Source of the DNA: Paenibacillus dauci
GTDB lineage: Bacteria; Bacillota; Bacilli; Paenibacillales; Paenibacillaceae
Length of the DNA: 64,000 bases
Assembly: GCF_000971985.1 (NCBI RefSeq)
Contig: NZ_KQ040798.1
Coordinates: 124,001 to 188,000 of the forward strand
Direction: 5' to 3'
Within the stretch, counting starts at the first letter, position 1, and every line of letters starts with the position of its first letter. The position numbers and the translations under genes were made by a program. Below the pieces are notes generated by a model that ran no database searches, was not told the origin of the DNA, and worked only from the letters and a program-made list of their open reading frames with translations. Shown in pieces: positions 1 to 9,019 of this stretch.

Positions 1-1542
1 CTGCCAGTTCGGCTGATCAGAAGCTGTACCGATGCCATAATAGAATTGTGCCTGCGTCTCATGGACCTCCACACCCAAATGAACCACACCTTGATCCGGA
101 ATTACAATATATTCCGGGAGCAGACTGAACTGATCGGCAGCGCACTTCATCAGACGGATCACCCTGCGATGGTCTTCACGGCTCACATACGCATAGAGAT
201 AATTGTCTTCATTTAGATAAAGCAGCAGCCCGGCCATTTGTAAATACTGCTGTGGATCATACTCAAGCGCAGTCTCTGCACGGAAATGCTTATCCTGCTG
301 GCGTAAGGCAAGCAGATGATGGTGGAACAGGGTCTGGATTGACTCACCGGCTGTCAAACGTAGATAGCCAGGTCTTGCCGTCAGAGAACACCAACTCTCA
401 TCTGCGAGAATACGCAGGGTATTCCACTCCGGTCGCAGCTGTTGACTGTCAAAGGAATCTTCGAATGTCCACTGTGACTTCTGTGCAGCAGGGTCGCTAG
501 CAGCCGTCGATGCTGTAGTTCCATTAGCTTCTCTTAAATCGGCTGTTGTATCTGCTGATTGGTCTGTATGATAGCTGCGCGGAGCAGCAATTTGCACATG
601 AGGCAGATGACCACCACCCGTCAAACGCAGCCATCCCTGCTCATCCCAGTACACCTGCTGCAGAGCTGTCTCTCTGCCCAGGATCGCATACTGTCCTTCT
701 ACCGGGCGGGTACACAGGTGAGCCATATACCATTCTCCATCAGGTGTCTCGACCAGACTGCCGTGTCCTGCACATTGCAGCGGCCAGTCGGGATGACTGC
801 TGGAGGTCATCATCGGATTATGCGGATCGACTTTATACGGACCGAGCAGTTCTCTGGAGCGTGCTACTGTCACCGAATGTCCGCTGCCGGTACCTCCCTC
901 GGCCGTGATCAGATAGTAATAACCATCCTTTTTATAAATATGCGGAGCTTCCGTTTTCTTGAGCGGGGTACAGTCAAACAGTTTGACTGGCTCGCCGATC
1001 AGTCTGCCCTGCTCATGATCATATTCTTGGATAACAATGCCGCTGGATTTATTACCTTCGGTGATCCGGTAATCCCAGAGTGCGTTAAGCAGCCATTTCC
1101 GTCCATCGTCATCATGAAAGAGAGAAGGATCAAATCCACTGCTGTTCAGATATACCGGCTCGGACCAGGGGCCACGAATATCAGGGGCTGTAATCAGATA
1201 ATTGTGATCATCTTTGAAAGGACGTTTGGTGCTTTTGACATCGGTATAGAGCAGATAGAACCGATCATCCCGATAGCTTAGCTGCGGCGCCCAGATGCTG
1301 CAGTTTTTGGGATTGCCTCTCAGGTCTACCTGATCAGTCAGAACATCTGTGCAATAGGTCCACTCTACCAGGTCACGTGATTCATATACCCTCACCCCAG
1401 GCAGCCATTCAAAAGACGAGACTACAATATAATACATCTCTCCTACCCGCAAAATACATGGATCCGGATTGAATCCGCGCAGAATCGGATTGATAATCAT
1501 TTGCTGTGCGGTTTCTGCGATCGTCGTGTCTGCTGCTTTCAT
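1..1542 (-). CDS. GH43 beta-xylosidase/arabinosidase-like, 3' end beyond window
   Basis: Glycoside hydrolase family 43 enzyme, probably removing xylosyl or arabinosyl side chains from imported pectic or xylan oligosaccharides. The frame stays open from the ATG at 1542 through base 1 (514 residues), so the C-terminus lies outside the window. The start is set by AGGAAGTG just upstream. Three family residues are visible: the base Asp27 in NPDP, the pKa-modulating Asp138 in GFDPS, and the acid Glu198 in KTEAPHIY. From about residue 330 there is a beta-sandwich region like the XynB-type C-terminal domain. No signal peptide, so it acts in the cytoplasm. Last visible gene of the pectin operon, 20 bp after the CE8 gene. 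GH43 is sure; substrate (xylosidase versus arabinosidase) is not. Confidence 0.85.
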   Translation of the reverse strand, partial: MKAADTTIAETAQQMIINPILRGFNPDPCILRVGEMYYIVVSSFEWLPGVRVYESRDLVEWTYCTDVLTDQVDLRGNPKNCSIWAPQLSYRDDRFYLLYTDVKSTKRPFKDDHNYLITAPDIRGPWSEPVYLNSSGFDPSLFHDDDGRKWLLNALWDYRITEGNKSSGIVIQEYDHEQGRLIGEPVKLFDCTPLKKTEAPHIYKKDGYYYLITAEGGTGSGHSVTVARSRELLGPYKVDPHNPMMTSSSHPDWPLQCAGHGSLVETPDGEWYMAHLCTRPVEGQYAILGRETALQQVYWDEQGWLRLTGGGHLPHVQIAAPRSYHTDQSADTTADLREANGTTASTAASDPAAQKSQWTFEDSFDSQQLRPEWNTLRILADESWCSLTARPGYLRLTAGESIQTLFHHHLLALRQQDKHFRAETALEYDPQQYLQMAGLLLYLNEDNYLYAYVSREDHRRVIRLMKCAADQFSLLPEYIVIPDQGVVHLGVEVHETQAQFYYGIGTASDQPNWQ

Positions 1543-1562
1543 AAAGCACTTCCTTTCCGATT

Positions 1563-2684
1563 TTAGAAATTCCAGAAATGATCTCCGGCAAATATCCTCT
1601 CCTTCGCCCATTCCCCTGATCCATCGATCAGACAATCTGCCCATGTCACCCGATGGTTACGCAGCTGCTCTGCATGAATTGGATCATATTCCTGATACAC
1701 TACCGTCTGTTCGTTGGCAGGCTTGTCCCAGTTATGCCACCCATCTGGATGAATATGCTCTCCCAGATGGCATTCCACCAGAATGGTACGTGCATATTCA
1801 CGCCATGGACGACCCAGATAGACCGGCGCAATACCGGGATCACTTGTCATATAACAGCGGTACAGAACATAACCATGAGATTGATGCTCCGGCGTCGAAG
1901 CTGCTGTGATATAAGTGGATCGATTGCGATAATGACGCAGACTATGAATCTGGCAATGGTCAAAGTAAGCTGTTGCTCCGCCAAAAATAAAATCTACCGT
2001 GCCTTCGATATAACAATGCTCGTATAGCTGGCGATACTGGCTATGATGCTCACGAATCGGTATACCGCCGAATGACGCGCGTTCCCGTGGATGGGGCGGC
2101 AGTGGGCCGGTGAATAGTGTATCCTGGTGCCCCCGCAGCGTACATCCACGGAATACGGTACGATCACAATGCGCATACACAGCTACCACCTGTCCAATAC
2201 CTTCCCCTTGTCCGGCAGAATTGGTGATCGTCAGATTCTCCAGTAACAGATTACGCCCACCCAAAAAGACAGTCGGCGTCGCAAAGGTACCTATAGGCGC
2301 ACCATGCTCATCTTTTTCCATGGCATGCCGTGCTGCTGTAATCTCTACTCTGCCGAGTCCGATAATACGCAGATTGGAACGATAGATCTGTACAGACTCC
2401 TCATAGGTTCCTTCCAGAATACGGATCGTATCCATAGGTGGCAGAGAGGCGGTACTATATTCGGATCCAGGCTTATGCTGTCCGTTCTCCGCTGCATATT
2501 TGCCGGTCATAAAAGTATCGGGTTCCCTATTGACTGCAGCAGACTGTACAGTTTCTCGTAAAAGGTGACCGGCTCCCTGCTGCTGTGCTTCCTTTTCCAG
2601 ATCATCCACGTTATCCAGCCCATCCACTGCCGCCTGAATAGTTGGATAATCGCAAAATGGCTGTCGCCCCACCAAAATGTCCAT
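1563..2684 (-). CDS. Pectin methylesterase, family CE8 (cytoplasmic)
   Basis: Pectinesterase that removes methyl esters from (oligo)galacturonides, giving free carboxylates plus methanol. CE8 signatures appear in order: EGTYEES, a VVAVYAHCDRT strand, QDTLF (substrate/catalytic Gln-Asp), DFIFGGAT (catalytic Asp) and LGRPW (catalytic Arg). The frame opens further upstream at 2780, but the ATG at 2684 has AAGGA about 8 bp before it, and the longer form would run into the preceding gene, so 373 residues are annotated. There is no signal peptide although most characterised CE8 enzymes are secreted; together with the signal-less GH28 and GH105 this implies intracellular de-esterification. Same operon as its neighbours. 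Confidence 0.9.
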   Translation of the reverse strand: MDILVGRQPFCDYPTIQAAVDGLDNVDDLEKEAQQQGAGHLLRETVQSAAVNREPDTFMTGKYAAENGQHKPGSEYSTASLPPMDTIRILEGTYEESVQIYRSNLRIIGLGRVEITAARHAMEKDEHGAPIGTFATPTVFLGGRNLLLENLTITNSAGQGEGIGQVVAVYAHCDRTVFRGCTLRGHQDTLFTGPLPPHPRERASFGGIPIREHHSQYRQLYEHCYIEGTVDFIFGGATAYFDHCQIHSLRHYRNRSTYITAASTPEHQSHGYVLYRCYMTSDPGIAPVYLGRPWREYARTILVECHLGEHIHPDGWHNWDKPANEQTVVYQEYDPIHAEQLRNHRVTWADCLIDGSGEWAKERIFAGDHFWNF

Positions 2685-2749
2685 GGCTGTTCCTTTCTGT
2701 ACCAATATGAATAATAATCCTGTATGTGAATTGATTGTATTGGTTCTTC

Positions 2750-3643
2750 TTATAGGTATTTCTGCAGAAACGACATCCATGCCGCTCTCATCTCGGCTGT
2801 CTCCATATGTCCGCCGCTGCCGATAAACGGCACCCAGTGTTCGGGATGTCCTGTCTCCTCATAGATCTGCTGGAGTCCGCTTGCCAGATGCTTCACTCCA
2901 TCTACCGGACATAAACGATCATTACGCCCTACCAGACTCATGCGGGGACGCGGAGCGATCCATTGCTGAATATCCAGTGTGGAATAGTATTTTAGCAGAC
3001 CCGGCACATAGGAATAGAAGCCATGATGATCCAGTCCGCGCCGATCTACAAGTGTCTGCGCATCCACTTGACCACAAATATCAACAGTAACTGTGATACG
3101 CTCATCCAGCGCCGCCAGCCACCAGGCCATTAGTCCGCCCATCGACATGCCGATCGTACCGATACGCGAAGCATCGATATCTTGCCGGCTGCACATATAG
3201 TCCAGCAGTCTGCGGTTATCATGGATCATCATGCCCCACAGTACCTGGCCTTTCCAGAGCATCTCCTTGACCGTCTCGCTCTCGGTTCTGCCGCCACGTT
3301 CATTGAAGCACCACATATCAATACAGCAGGCAGCATAGCCCATCCCGGTTAACACTTCGGCAAATGAGGTCTGCTGCAGATATGGACTGCTGCGCAGGAA
3401 TTCGCGTTTACCATTGGTATAATCGCCGCCATGCGAGTGATTGAAAATGACCAATGGAAAAGGCCCCTCCCCTGAGGAAGGAACCGCCACATACGCTGGT
3501 ACCTTTTCCATACCATTGAGATCCAGCAGCAGTGTCTCCAGCCGGTAGCCATCTCGCTCTTCCTGCCAAAGCAGTTCGCTGTCCAGTGTGTACTGCTCCG
3601 GCAGATCACCCAGTAGGGTGATTAGCTGATCTCTGGTCTTCAT
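2750..3643 (-). CDS. Alpha/beta hydrolase (probable carbohydrate esterase)
   Basis: 297-residue alpha/beta-hydrolase. The nucleophile elbow GMSMGG is near residue 168, an oxyanion-type strand FNHSHGGDYTNG near residue 90, and a late Asp (GRNDRLCPV) and His (GSGGHMET) complete a plausible Ser-Asp-His triad. It resembles dienelactone-hydrolase/acetyl-xylan-esterase-like proteins found in polysaccharide clusters. No signal peptide. It starts 1 bp after the GH28 stop, so the two are surely co-transcribed. Position among CE8, GH28 and GH105 suggests removal of acetyl or other esters from pectin fragments; this is inference, since the family is broad and the substrate cannot be read from sequence. 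Confidence 0.8.
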   Translation of the reverse strand: MKTRDQLITLLGDLPEQYTLDSELLWQEERDGYRLETLLLDLNGMEKVPAYVAVPSSGEGPFPLVIFNHSHGGDYTNGKREFLRSSPYLQQTSFAEVLTGMGYAACCIDMWCFNERGGRTESETVKEMLWKGQVLWGMMIHDNRRLLDYMCSRQDIDASRIGTIGMSMGGLMAWWLAALDERITVTVDICGQVDAQTLVDRRGLDHHGFYSYVPGLLKYYSTLDIQQWIAPRPRMSLVGRNDRLCPVDGVKHLASGLQQIYEETGHPEHWVPFIGSGGHMETAEMRAAWMSFLQKYL

Positions 3644-3644
3644 C

Positions 3645-5000
3645 TTAGAGCCCTCCTGCTGTTACTTTGGCTGTCACCTGTTGTACCAGCTGCTCGGGCT
3701 TGGCGGTATGACGGGAATGACAGTCTGTAATTTCTACGGCTTCTCCATTTTCGATATAAAAGGCAGGGCCTTCATGATTGTCGATCGTGACCTGCTGGAA
3801 ACGGATATCACGGACATTGCCGAGGTAAAAGCCCCGGTTGTTCATTTCTTCGATGCCTGCCATCATGGCCGGACGGCCCGGTGTAGCATTCTCGGCCATC
3901 GAGATATCAATATTGGCAAAGGTAATCTCCGATATGTACTGCTCTGCCAATCCATACAGGAATCCAGCCGCAGCATGTACACGACGAGCCGTAATATTGG
4001 CAAAATGAATCCGGCGGAAGCATGGCGTCTCGTCGGTGACCGGATAGGGATTCTTGTCCCATACATATTTGTCCTTGCCACGCGGACCGCAGAAATAATA
4101 TAGATTCATAATGAACGGACAGATGACATCCTCCATAACAATATTGCTGATACGGATATCCTCGACAGTTCCGCCGCGTCCGCGTCTGGACTTGAGACGG
4201 ATACCGCGATCGGTCTGCTTGAATATGCAGTTACTGATCACCACATTACGGATATCACCGCTCATCTCGCTGCCGATCACTACACCGCCATGACCGTGCA
4301 TCATGGTGCAGTTGGTGACTGTAATATTCTCGCAGGGAATGCGCTCTGCGGCATCTTCGGTACCCGACTTGATCGTTATACAGTCATCACCTACATCGAT
4401 ATGACAATTGCTGATCCGTACATTGGAACAGGATTCGGGATTAATGCCATCCGTATTCGGTGAATCTGCCGGGTTATGGATCGACAGATTATCAATTGTG
4501 ACATTAGAACAGCAGATTGGATTAACGGTCCAGCTCGGTGAATCCTGCAGCCGTACATCCCGTATGGTCAGACGCTGACAATCATGGAAGCTAATCAGCT
4601 TGGGACGCGGATATTGCAGCTGCTCGGGGGACTGCCGGAATAGATCCCACCAGACCTGACCATTGCCAAGCAGCAGTCCACTGCCGGTAATCGATACATT
4701 CTCCAGATGTTCGCCATAGATGCAGGAGCTATATACTTCCCTGCTGGCTCCCTCCCATCTGGACTGTACGACCGGATAATCAGCCGGATTGGTGCTGAAG
4801 GACAGCACCGCTCCCGGACTGATATGCAGTTCAATATGACTTTTCATGCGGATTGCTCCGGTCTGGTACGTACCTGCCGGAATATATACCGTTCCGCCGC
4901 CATTCTGACTGGCTGCTTCGATTGCAGCAGTAATAGCCTCTGTCGACAATTTCCCGGAATCCCGGGAAGCTCCATAATCCGCTATATTATAGACTGACAT
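3645..5000 (-). CDS. Polygalacturonase-like glycoside hydrolase, family GH28
   Basis: Right-handed beta-helix hydrolase for alpha-1,4-galacturonide bonds, probably exo-acting on oligomers. The canonical GH28 motifs are all present: NTDGINPES, GDDCITIKSG, GHGGVVIGSE and RGIRLKSRRG, corresponding to the NTD, DD, HG and RxK signatures. A longer frame reaches 5105, but the ATG at 5000 has GGAGG 8 bp upstream and begins with the family-typical VYNIADYGA, so 451 residues are annotated. It overlaps the GH105 gene by 14 bp, showing tight translational coupling. No signal peptide. Whether the substrate is homogalacturonan or rhamnogalacturonan is open. Confidence 0.92.
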   Translation of the reverse strand: MSVYNIADYGASRDSGKLSTEAITAAIEAASQNGGGTVYIPAGTYQTGAIRMKSHIELHISPGAVLSFSTNPADYPVVQSRWEGASREVYSSCIYGEHLENVSITGSGLLLGNGQVWWDLFRQSPEQLQYPRPKLISFHDCQRLTIRDVRLQDSPSWTVNPICCSNVTIDNLSIHNPADSPNTDGINPESCSNVRISNCHIDVGDDCITIKSGTEDAAERIPCENITVTNCTMMHGHGGVVIGSEMSGDIRNVVISNCIFKQTDRGIRLKSRRGRGGTVEDIRISNIVMEDVICPFIMNLYYFCGPRGKDKYVWDKNPYPVTDETPCFRRIHFANITARRVHAAAGFLYGLAEQYISEITFANIDISMAENATPGRPAMMAGIEEMNNRGFYLGNVRDIRFQQVTIDNHEGPAFYIENGEAVEITDCHSRHTAKPEQLVQQVTAKVTAGGL

Positions 5001-6156
5001 CAGCTGTACCTCCGCTAGTTGGTGCGGAAGCCATATTCTCCTTTTGCGCGAGCAGCTCGTATTCGGCACAGGCCTGCAGGAACGCACCCAATCCCTTTTG
5101 ATCATTGGTTACAATCGGTTCACTGATATAGTAGGCAAAGCTGCCATCCCGCTGATCGGCACCACCCAGCCCGGCTACCTGACAGTTTTTGTTCAGATTG
5201 ACCCAGCCTTCCTTGGTCGTCAGTACGAATTCATCAATCATGCCGCTATAAGCTTTATCCAGTGTAGACTGCCAGTCGGTGCTCAAAACGCCCAATCGAA
5301 TTCCTTTGGCCATGGCATATGCGATCATCGCTGTCGCCGAAGCTTCCCGGTAATTGCCTTTGCGTTCCGGCTGATCCACAATCTGATACCATACGCCTGC
5401 TACAGGATCTTGATGATTTCTTAGCGCTGTCAGCGTATCCGTCAGAATACGGCTTAATTCTGAATAGTCTGCATGGGAGGAAGGCAGAATCTCCAGCACA
5501 TCCACCAGCGCCATACAGAACCAACCCAGTGAACGCCCCCAGAAGTGCGGAGATAATCCAGTCTCCGGATCACACCATGGCTGTACCTTTTGCTCATCCC
5601 AGGCATGGTAGAGCAGTCCTGTCTTCGCATCACGAGTATGACGTTCGCACAGAATAAACTGGCGGGTCACATCATCGATTCCCTGGCTGTTTTCAAAGTT
5701 CTGCAGATATTCCAGATAGAACGGCGATCCCATATATAGCCCATCCAGCCAGATCTGATACGGATAAATCTGCTTGTGCCAGAAAGCTCCTTCCGAGGTA
5801 CGGGGATGATTCTGCAGCTGTTCACGCAGCCGTGATGCCGCGAGACGGTATTTCTCTTCTCCGGTTTCGTGGTATAGCAGGAACAGAAGCTTGCCGTTGT
5901 TAATATGATCAATATTGTATTCATCCTGGCGGTAGCCCATAATGCTGCCATCTTCCTGAATAAAATGATCCATATTATCGCGGATAAATTGCAGATAGAT
6001 CGAATCGCCGGTCTGCTGCCAGAGCAGCTGGAATCCTTTGAGAATGACGCCGTAATCATAAGACCACTTTTCACGATGTCCCCGGTCTTCATACAGCCGG
6101 GGAGTCCTCTCCATAATCGAACTGGCAGTGCGTATCGCCCATTGAGTAGTATTCAT
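4987..6156 (-). CDS. Unsaturated rhamnogalacturonyl hydrolase-like protein, GH105
   Basis: Family GH105 (YteR/YesR type) (alpha/alpha)6-barrel enzyme that hydrolyses the unsaturated uronic acid left on oligosaccharides by pectate or rhamnogalacturonan lyases. Visible hallmarks are WSYDYGVILKG near the N-terminus, the catalytic-Asp segment IWLDGLYMGSPF near residue 140, HFWGRSLGWF, and the late GTADVSL-type end. The ATG at 6156 has GGAGG 5 bp upstream; an in-frame ATG four codons earlier has no ribosome site. 389 residues, about the family length. It implies the cell takes up lyase products, yet no lyase is encoded in the window. Cytoplasmic. Confidence 0.9.
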   Translation of the reverse strand: MNTTQWAIRTASSIMERTPRLYEDRGHREKWSYDYGVILKGFQLLWQQTGDSIYLQFIRDNMDHFIQEDGSIMGYRQDEYNIDHINNGKLLFLLYHETGEEKYRLAASRLREQLQNHPRTSEGAFWHKQIYPYQIWLDGLYMGSPFYLEYLQNFENSQGIDDVTRQFILCERHTRDAKTGLLYHAWDEQKVQPWCDPETGLSPHFWGRSLGWFCMALVDVLEILPSSHADYSELSRILTDTLTALRNHQDPVAGVWYQIVDQPERKGNYREASATAMIAYAMAKGIRLGVLSTDWQSTLDKAYSGMIDEFVLTTKEGWVNLNKNCQVAGLGGADQRDGSFAYYISEPIVTNDQKGLGAFLQACAEYELLAQKENMASAPTSGGTADVSL

Positions 6157-6183
6157 ACTGACCTCCATCGGTTTGTGTGTCGT

Positions 6184-7698
6184 TTAGGATTGAGTGGCTT
6201 TGTACGATGCTTCATATTCAGAAATAATGCTGCTGCCTCCGGCGCTTTTCCAGCTCTCGATCGCCTGGTTGAATCCGTTGGCATCGATTTCACCCAGAAT
6301 GTATTTGTAGGTTGCATCAGTGATCATTTTTTGCAGTTCGGAACCCTGGGTATTGTACGTCTCGGATTCCAGTGCATAAGCAGGGTTTAGTACCGCATAG
6401 TTGGCATTGTCAGCAATCATTTTATCGGCCATTTGCTTGAGTGGATCGGCATCATGGATTTTGAAGCCGCTCTCTTTTGGACGGCTGGCTGCAAAAGGCT
6501 GCACTTCCTGCTGCCACAGATCCGTATTGGTAATCGTCGCTGCATCCTTGTCATCCACCGTATAATGCGTGCCTTCGATACCGTAGGTCATCAGTGCATA
6601 GGAGTCTTCATCCAGCAGATCATTAACAAATTTCAGGATGCGCTTCAACTCGGCTTCATCTTTCACTTCAGAACGAGGGAAAGATAACAGACCGCCAATA
6701 CCATTATTCGCTGCCCAGATGGCACGGTCGCTCTCATTACCGGTTGATGTAATATCATTCGCCATCACCAGTTCCATTTTGTCCTGAACGCCTTTGGACA
6801 TGTTGAGCAGGTTTTTGCTGTCAAACAGCGCACCCACATAGATCCCTGCCTTACCCTGAGCAAACTTTTGCTGCTGGTCGGTTTTGGCCGTTACTGCAAA
6901 GTCTTTGTTGATATAACCTTTGTCATATAATTCTTTCATATAGTTCATAGTCTTCATGTAACCTTCGGTCATGAATTCGGGCGTCATCTTGCCGTCTTCA
7001 CTCACCTGCCAGTTATTCGGTGTGCCAAAGTAGGAGCTCAGCGTCTTGAATGCGCCATATACCAGATCATTACGGTCAACAAATCCGGTCGTATCGTCTA
7101 CACCGTTGCCGTCGGGATCTTCTTCGGTGAATGCTTTGGCTACGGCCATCAGTTCATCCGTCGTTTTGGGAACTTCCAGACCGAGCTTATCCAGCCAGTC
7201 TTTGCGCAGGGTTACGCCGTTACGCGCCAGATCCTTTTGGAAAGGTACCCCGTACAGCTTGCCACCAATTGAAGCCGATTTGATCGTTTCTGGCGGAATT
7301 TTGGCTAGGTTCGGATAATCCTTGAGATAAGGCTCCACTTCCCAGAACATGCCGGATTTGAGCGCATTGCGTACAGAAGAGTTATCGAGCAGAGTCAAGG
7401 TTATGATATCGGCCAGCGAATCGGATGCCAGCGCGGTATTGATCCGTTCTTCCTTGGAAGCATCGGGAATCCAGGAGAAGGTGATATCGCTGTTCGTTTT
7501 CTCTTCCAGTTTGTTCAATACTGTATCCGTTGGTGGTGAAGCGGTATGCAGAATATTCAGCCAGCTGATTTCGGCTTTGGAATTGGCATCATATACACCG
7601 GAAGAAGCATTCTCCCCACCGCAGGCAGTCAATACAATAGCACTGCTCACCACGACTGCGGCTACTTTTTTCATTGCGATCATTTGGCTTTTTCTCAT
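6184..7698 (-). CDS. Sugar ABC transporter substrate-binding lipoprotein
   Basis: 504-residue extracellular solute-binding protein of the large LipO/YtcQ (LplA) type used for oligosaccharide import in Bacillus and Paenibacillus. The N-terminus has basic residues, a hydrophobic stretch and the lipobox LTAC with Cys at about residue 26, so it is lipid-anchored outside the membrane. Typical internal features include FTEEDPDGNGVDDTTGF and a C-terminal helical lobe. It lies between the YteP-type permease (67 bp upstream) and GH105 (27 bp downstream). The family shares a common MsmX-like ATPase encoded elsewhere; none is present here. Likely ligand: pectic or rhamnogalacturonan oligosaccharides, inferred from neighbours. 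Confidence 0.9.
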   Translation of the reverse strand: MRKSQMIAMKKVAAVVVSSAIVLTACGGENASSGVYDANSKAEISWLNILHTASPPTDTVLNKLEEKTNSDITFSWIPDASKEERINTALASDSLADIITLTLLDNSSVRNALKSGMFWEVEPYLKDYPNLAKIPPETIKSASIGGKLYGVPFQKDLARNGVTLRKDWLDKLGLEVPKTTDELMAVAKAFTEEDPDGNGVDDTTGFVDRNDLVYGAFKTLSSYFGTPNNWQVSEDGKMTPEFMTEGYMKTMNYMKELYDKGYINKDFAVTAKTDQQQKFAQGKAGIYVGALFDSKNLLNMSKGVQDKMELVMANDITSTGNESDRAIWAANNGIGGLLSFPRSEVKDEAELKRILKFVNDLLDEDSYALMTYGIEGTHYTVDDKDAATITNTDLWQQEVQPFAASRPKESGFKIHDADPLKQMADKMIADNANYAVLNPAYALESETYNTQGSELQKMITDATYKYILGEIDANGFNQAIESWKSAGGSSIISEYEASYKATQS

Positions 7699-7765
7699 TC
7701 CATTATTCCCCTCTCATATGGTCACCGGTTAATGTGGTACACGATTGAACAGGTTGCATCAGCGA

Positions 7766-8743
7766 TCAGTAGACGCCATCTTCTCCGAATTTCTTGGCAA
7801 GCTTGTTCGCCAGCATGATCAGAACCAGCCCAACCAGCCCTTTGAACAATCCGACAGCGGTACTGAAGCTCAGCTGTCCATTTTTCAGACCTGCTGTATA
7901 GATATAAGTATCAAAAATCTCGGCCACTTCTCGGTTAAGCGAGTTCAGCAGCAGGTACATATGTTCAAATCCAAGATCCAGTGTAGTTCCGATCTTGAGG
8001 ATCAGCAGGGTGATAATTACCGGACGAATCGCCGGCAGGGTGACATGCCAGGTTTTGCGCAGACGGCCTGCACCGTCCATCTCTGCCGCTTCATACAGCT
8101 GGGTATCAACAACCGTAATCGCTGCGAGATAGATAATGGTAGACCATCCTAGCTCTTTCCAGATGATTTGCGCCATATACATCGTGCGCAGCCATTCCGG
8201 TGAAGTCAGGAAACTGATCTTCTGGAAGCCCATCGCAGCAAGCAGTTCATTGATGACCCCACCATCTACGGTCAGGAATACATAAGTAATAGAGACGATA
8301 ATAACCCAGGACATAAAGTGAGGAATATAGATAATCGTCTGGATCGCATTTTTGAAATAACGATGTCTGACTTCATTCAGCATCAGCGCCAGAATAATCG
8401 GCATCGGGAAAAAGATAACAATATTCAGTGCGAACAAAATCAGCGTATTACTCAGCAGCATAAAAAAGGTTGGCTCCGTAAACAGACGGATAAAATGCTT
8501 GAAGCCTACCCATGGGCTGTCTGCAATTCCGAGATACGGCTGGTAATCCTGAAAGGAAATAATCAGCCCACCCATTGGTAAATACTTAAAAATAACAAAA
8601 TAAAGAAATCCCGGCAGAATCATTAAATAGAGAAATTTGTTACGAAGTATTCCATGCTGCCCTCTACGTTTGACGGCTTTTTGTGTACCTTCAAGCTTCA
8701 GTGCGGCAGCATCGGATACTTTCATTGGATTAGACATCTTCAC
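7766..8743 (-). CDS. Sugar ABC transporter permease (LplB/YteP family)
   Basis: Inner-membrane permease with six predicted membrane spans and the ATPase-docking EAA loop EAAEMDGAGRLRKTWHVTLP near residue 215. It is the first gene of the minus-strand pectin operon. The start used is the GTG at 8743, 11 bp from AAGGAGG; an ATG two codons later (8737) is possible. Its usual partner permease (LplC/YtcP type) is not downstream as expected but divergent at 9020. Transcription probably starts in the shared intergenic region next to the cre-like site. Confidence 0.9.
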   Translation of the reverse strand: MKMSNPMKVSDAAALKLEGTQKAVKRRGQHGILRNKFLYLMILPGFLYFVIFKYLPMGGLIISFQDYQPYLGIADSPWVGFKHFIRLFTEPTFFMLLSNTLILFALNIVIFFPMPIILALMLNEVRHRYFKNAIQTIIYIPHFMSWVIIVSITYVFLTVDGGVINELLAAMGFQKISFLTSPEWLRTMYMAQIIWKELGWSTIIYLAAITVVDTQLYEAAEMDGAGRLRKTWHVTLPAIRPVIITLLILKIGTTLDLGFEHMYLLLNSLNREVAEIFDTYIYTAGLKNGQLSFSTAVGLFKGLVGLVLIMLANKLAKKFGEDGVY

Positions 8744-8811
8744 CGGATCACCAGCCTCCTTAATGGAAATTCACGTTACGCCTTTCACACTAAAGCAATC
8801 CGGTCATTCCG

Positions 8812-8841
8812 TATATAATCATCAGTTGATGGCGTTTTCAA
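8812..8841 (-). promoter_or_regulatory. Putative sigma-A promoter of the pectin operon
   Basis: Read on the minus strand, TTGAAA (8836-8841) and TATATA (8812-8817) are separated by 18 bp and face the permease/binding-protein operon. The -10 lies in one arm of the 17-bp inverted repeat and the -35 overlaps the cre-like site, so both elements are placed to control initiation. Inferred from sequence only. Confidence 0.5.
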
Positions 8842-8893
8842 AACCTTTTGTATAAAGGGATTTCCTTGTTCTCACCTCAGCTGATGATTATAT
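8813..8893. repeat. 17-bp inverted repeat in divergent promoter region
   Basis: Arms 8813-8829 and 8877-8893 match as inverted repeats at 16 of 17 positions, separated by 47 bp. Each arm sits at the putative -10 region of one of the two divergent promoters. Best explanation is a pair of operators for one regulator, possibly the AraC-type protein encoded at 10090-12333; an invertible switch is a less likely alternative because the spacer is so short. Confidence 0.7.
8827..8841 (-). promoter_or_regulatory. cre-like catabolite response element
   Basis: The minus-strand 15-mer TTGAAAACGCCATCA fits the CcpA consensus WTGNAANCGNWNNCW with one mismatch. It overlaps the putative -35 of the operon, the position expected for glucose repression of pectin use. 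Confidence 0.55.
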
Positions 8894-8894
8894 T
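8866..8894 (+). promoter_or_regulatory. Putative sigma-A promoter of the divergent permease
   Basis: TTGTTC (8866-8871) and TATATT (8889-8894) with a 17-bp spacer read toward the plus-strand permease at 9020. The second arm of the inverted repeat covers the spacer end and the -10. Confidence 0.5.
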
Positions 8895-9019
8895 ATGAGC
8901 TAATGATCATTCGTTATTTTTGGAGGGCAGACACCATGATCTCATCCCCGGATTATATACGGAACAAGCTGTCATTGGTACAGTTAGGGAGTACACGATT
9001 ATTAAGGAGGTTATCATGC

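Noticed and set aside
8813-8893. Invertible promoter switch in the permease intergenic region
   Set aside because: The segment between the repeat arms is only 47 bp, no recombinase gene is near, and the arms sit on both -10 regions, which fits operators better.
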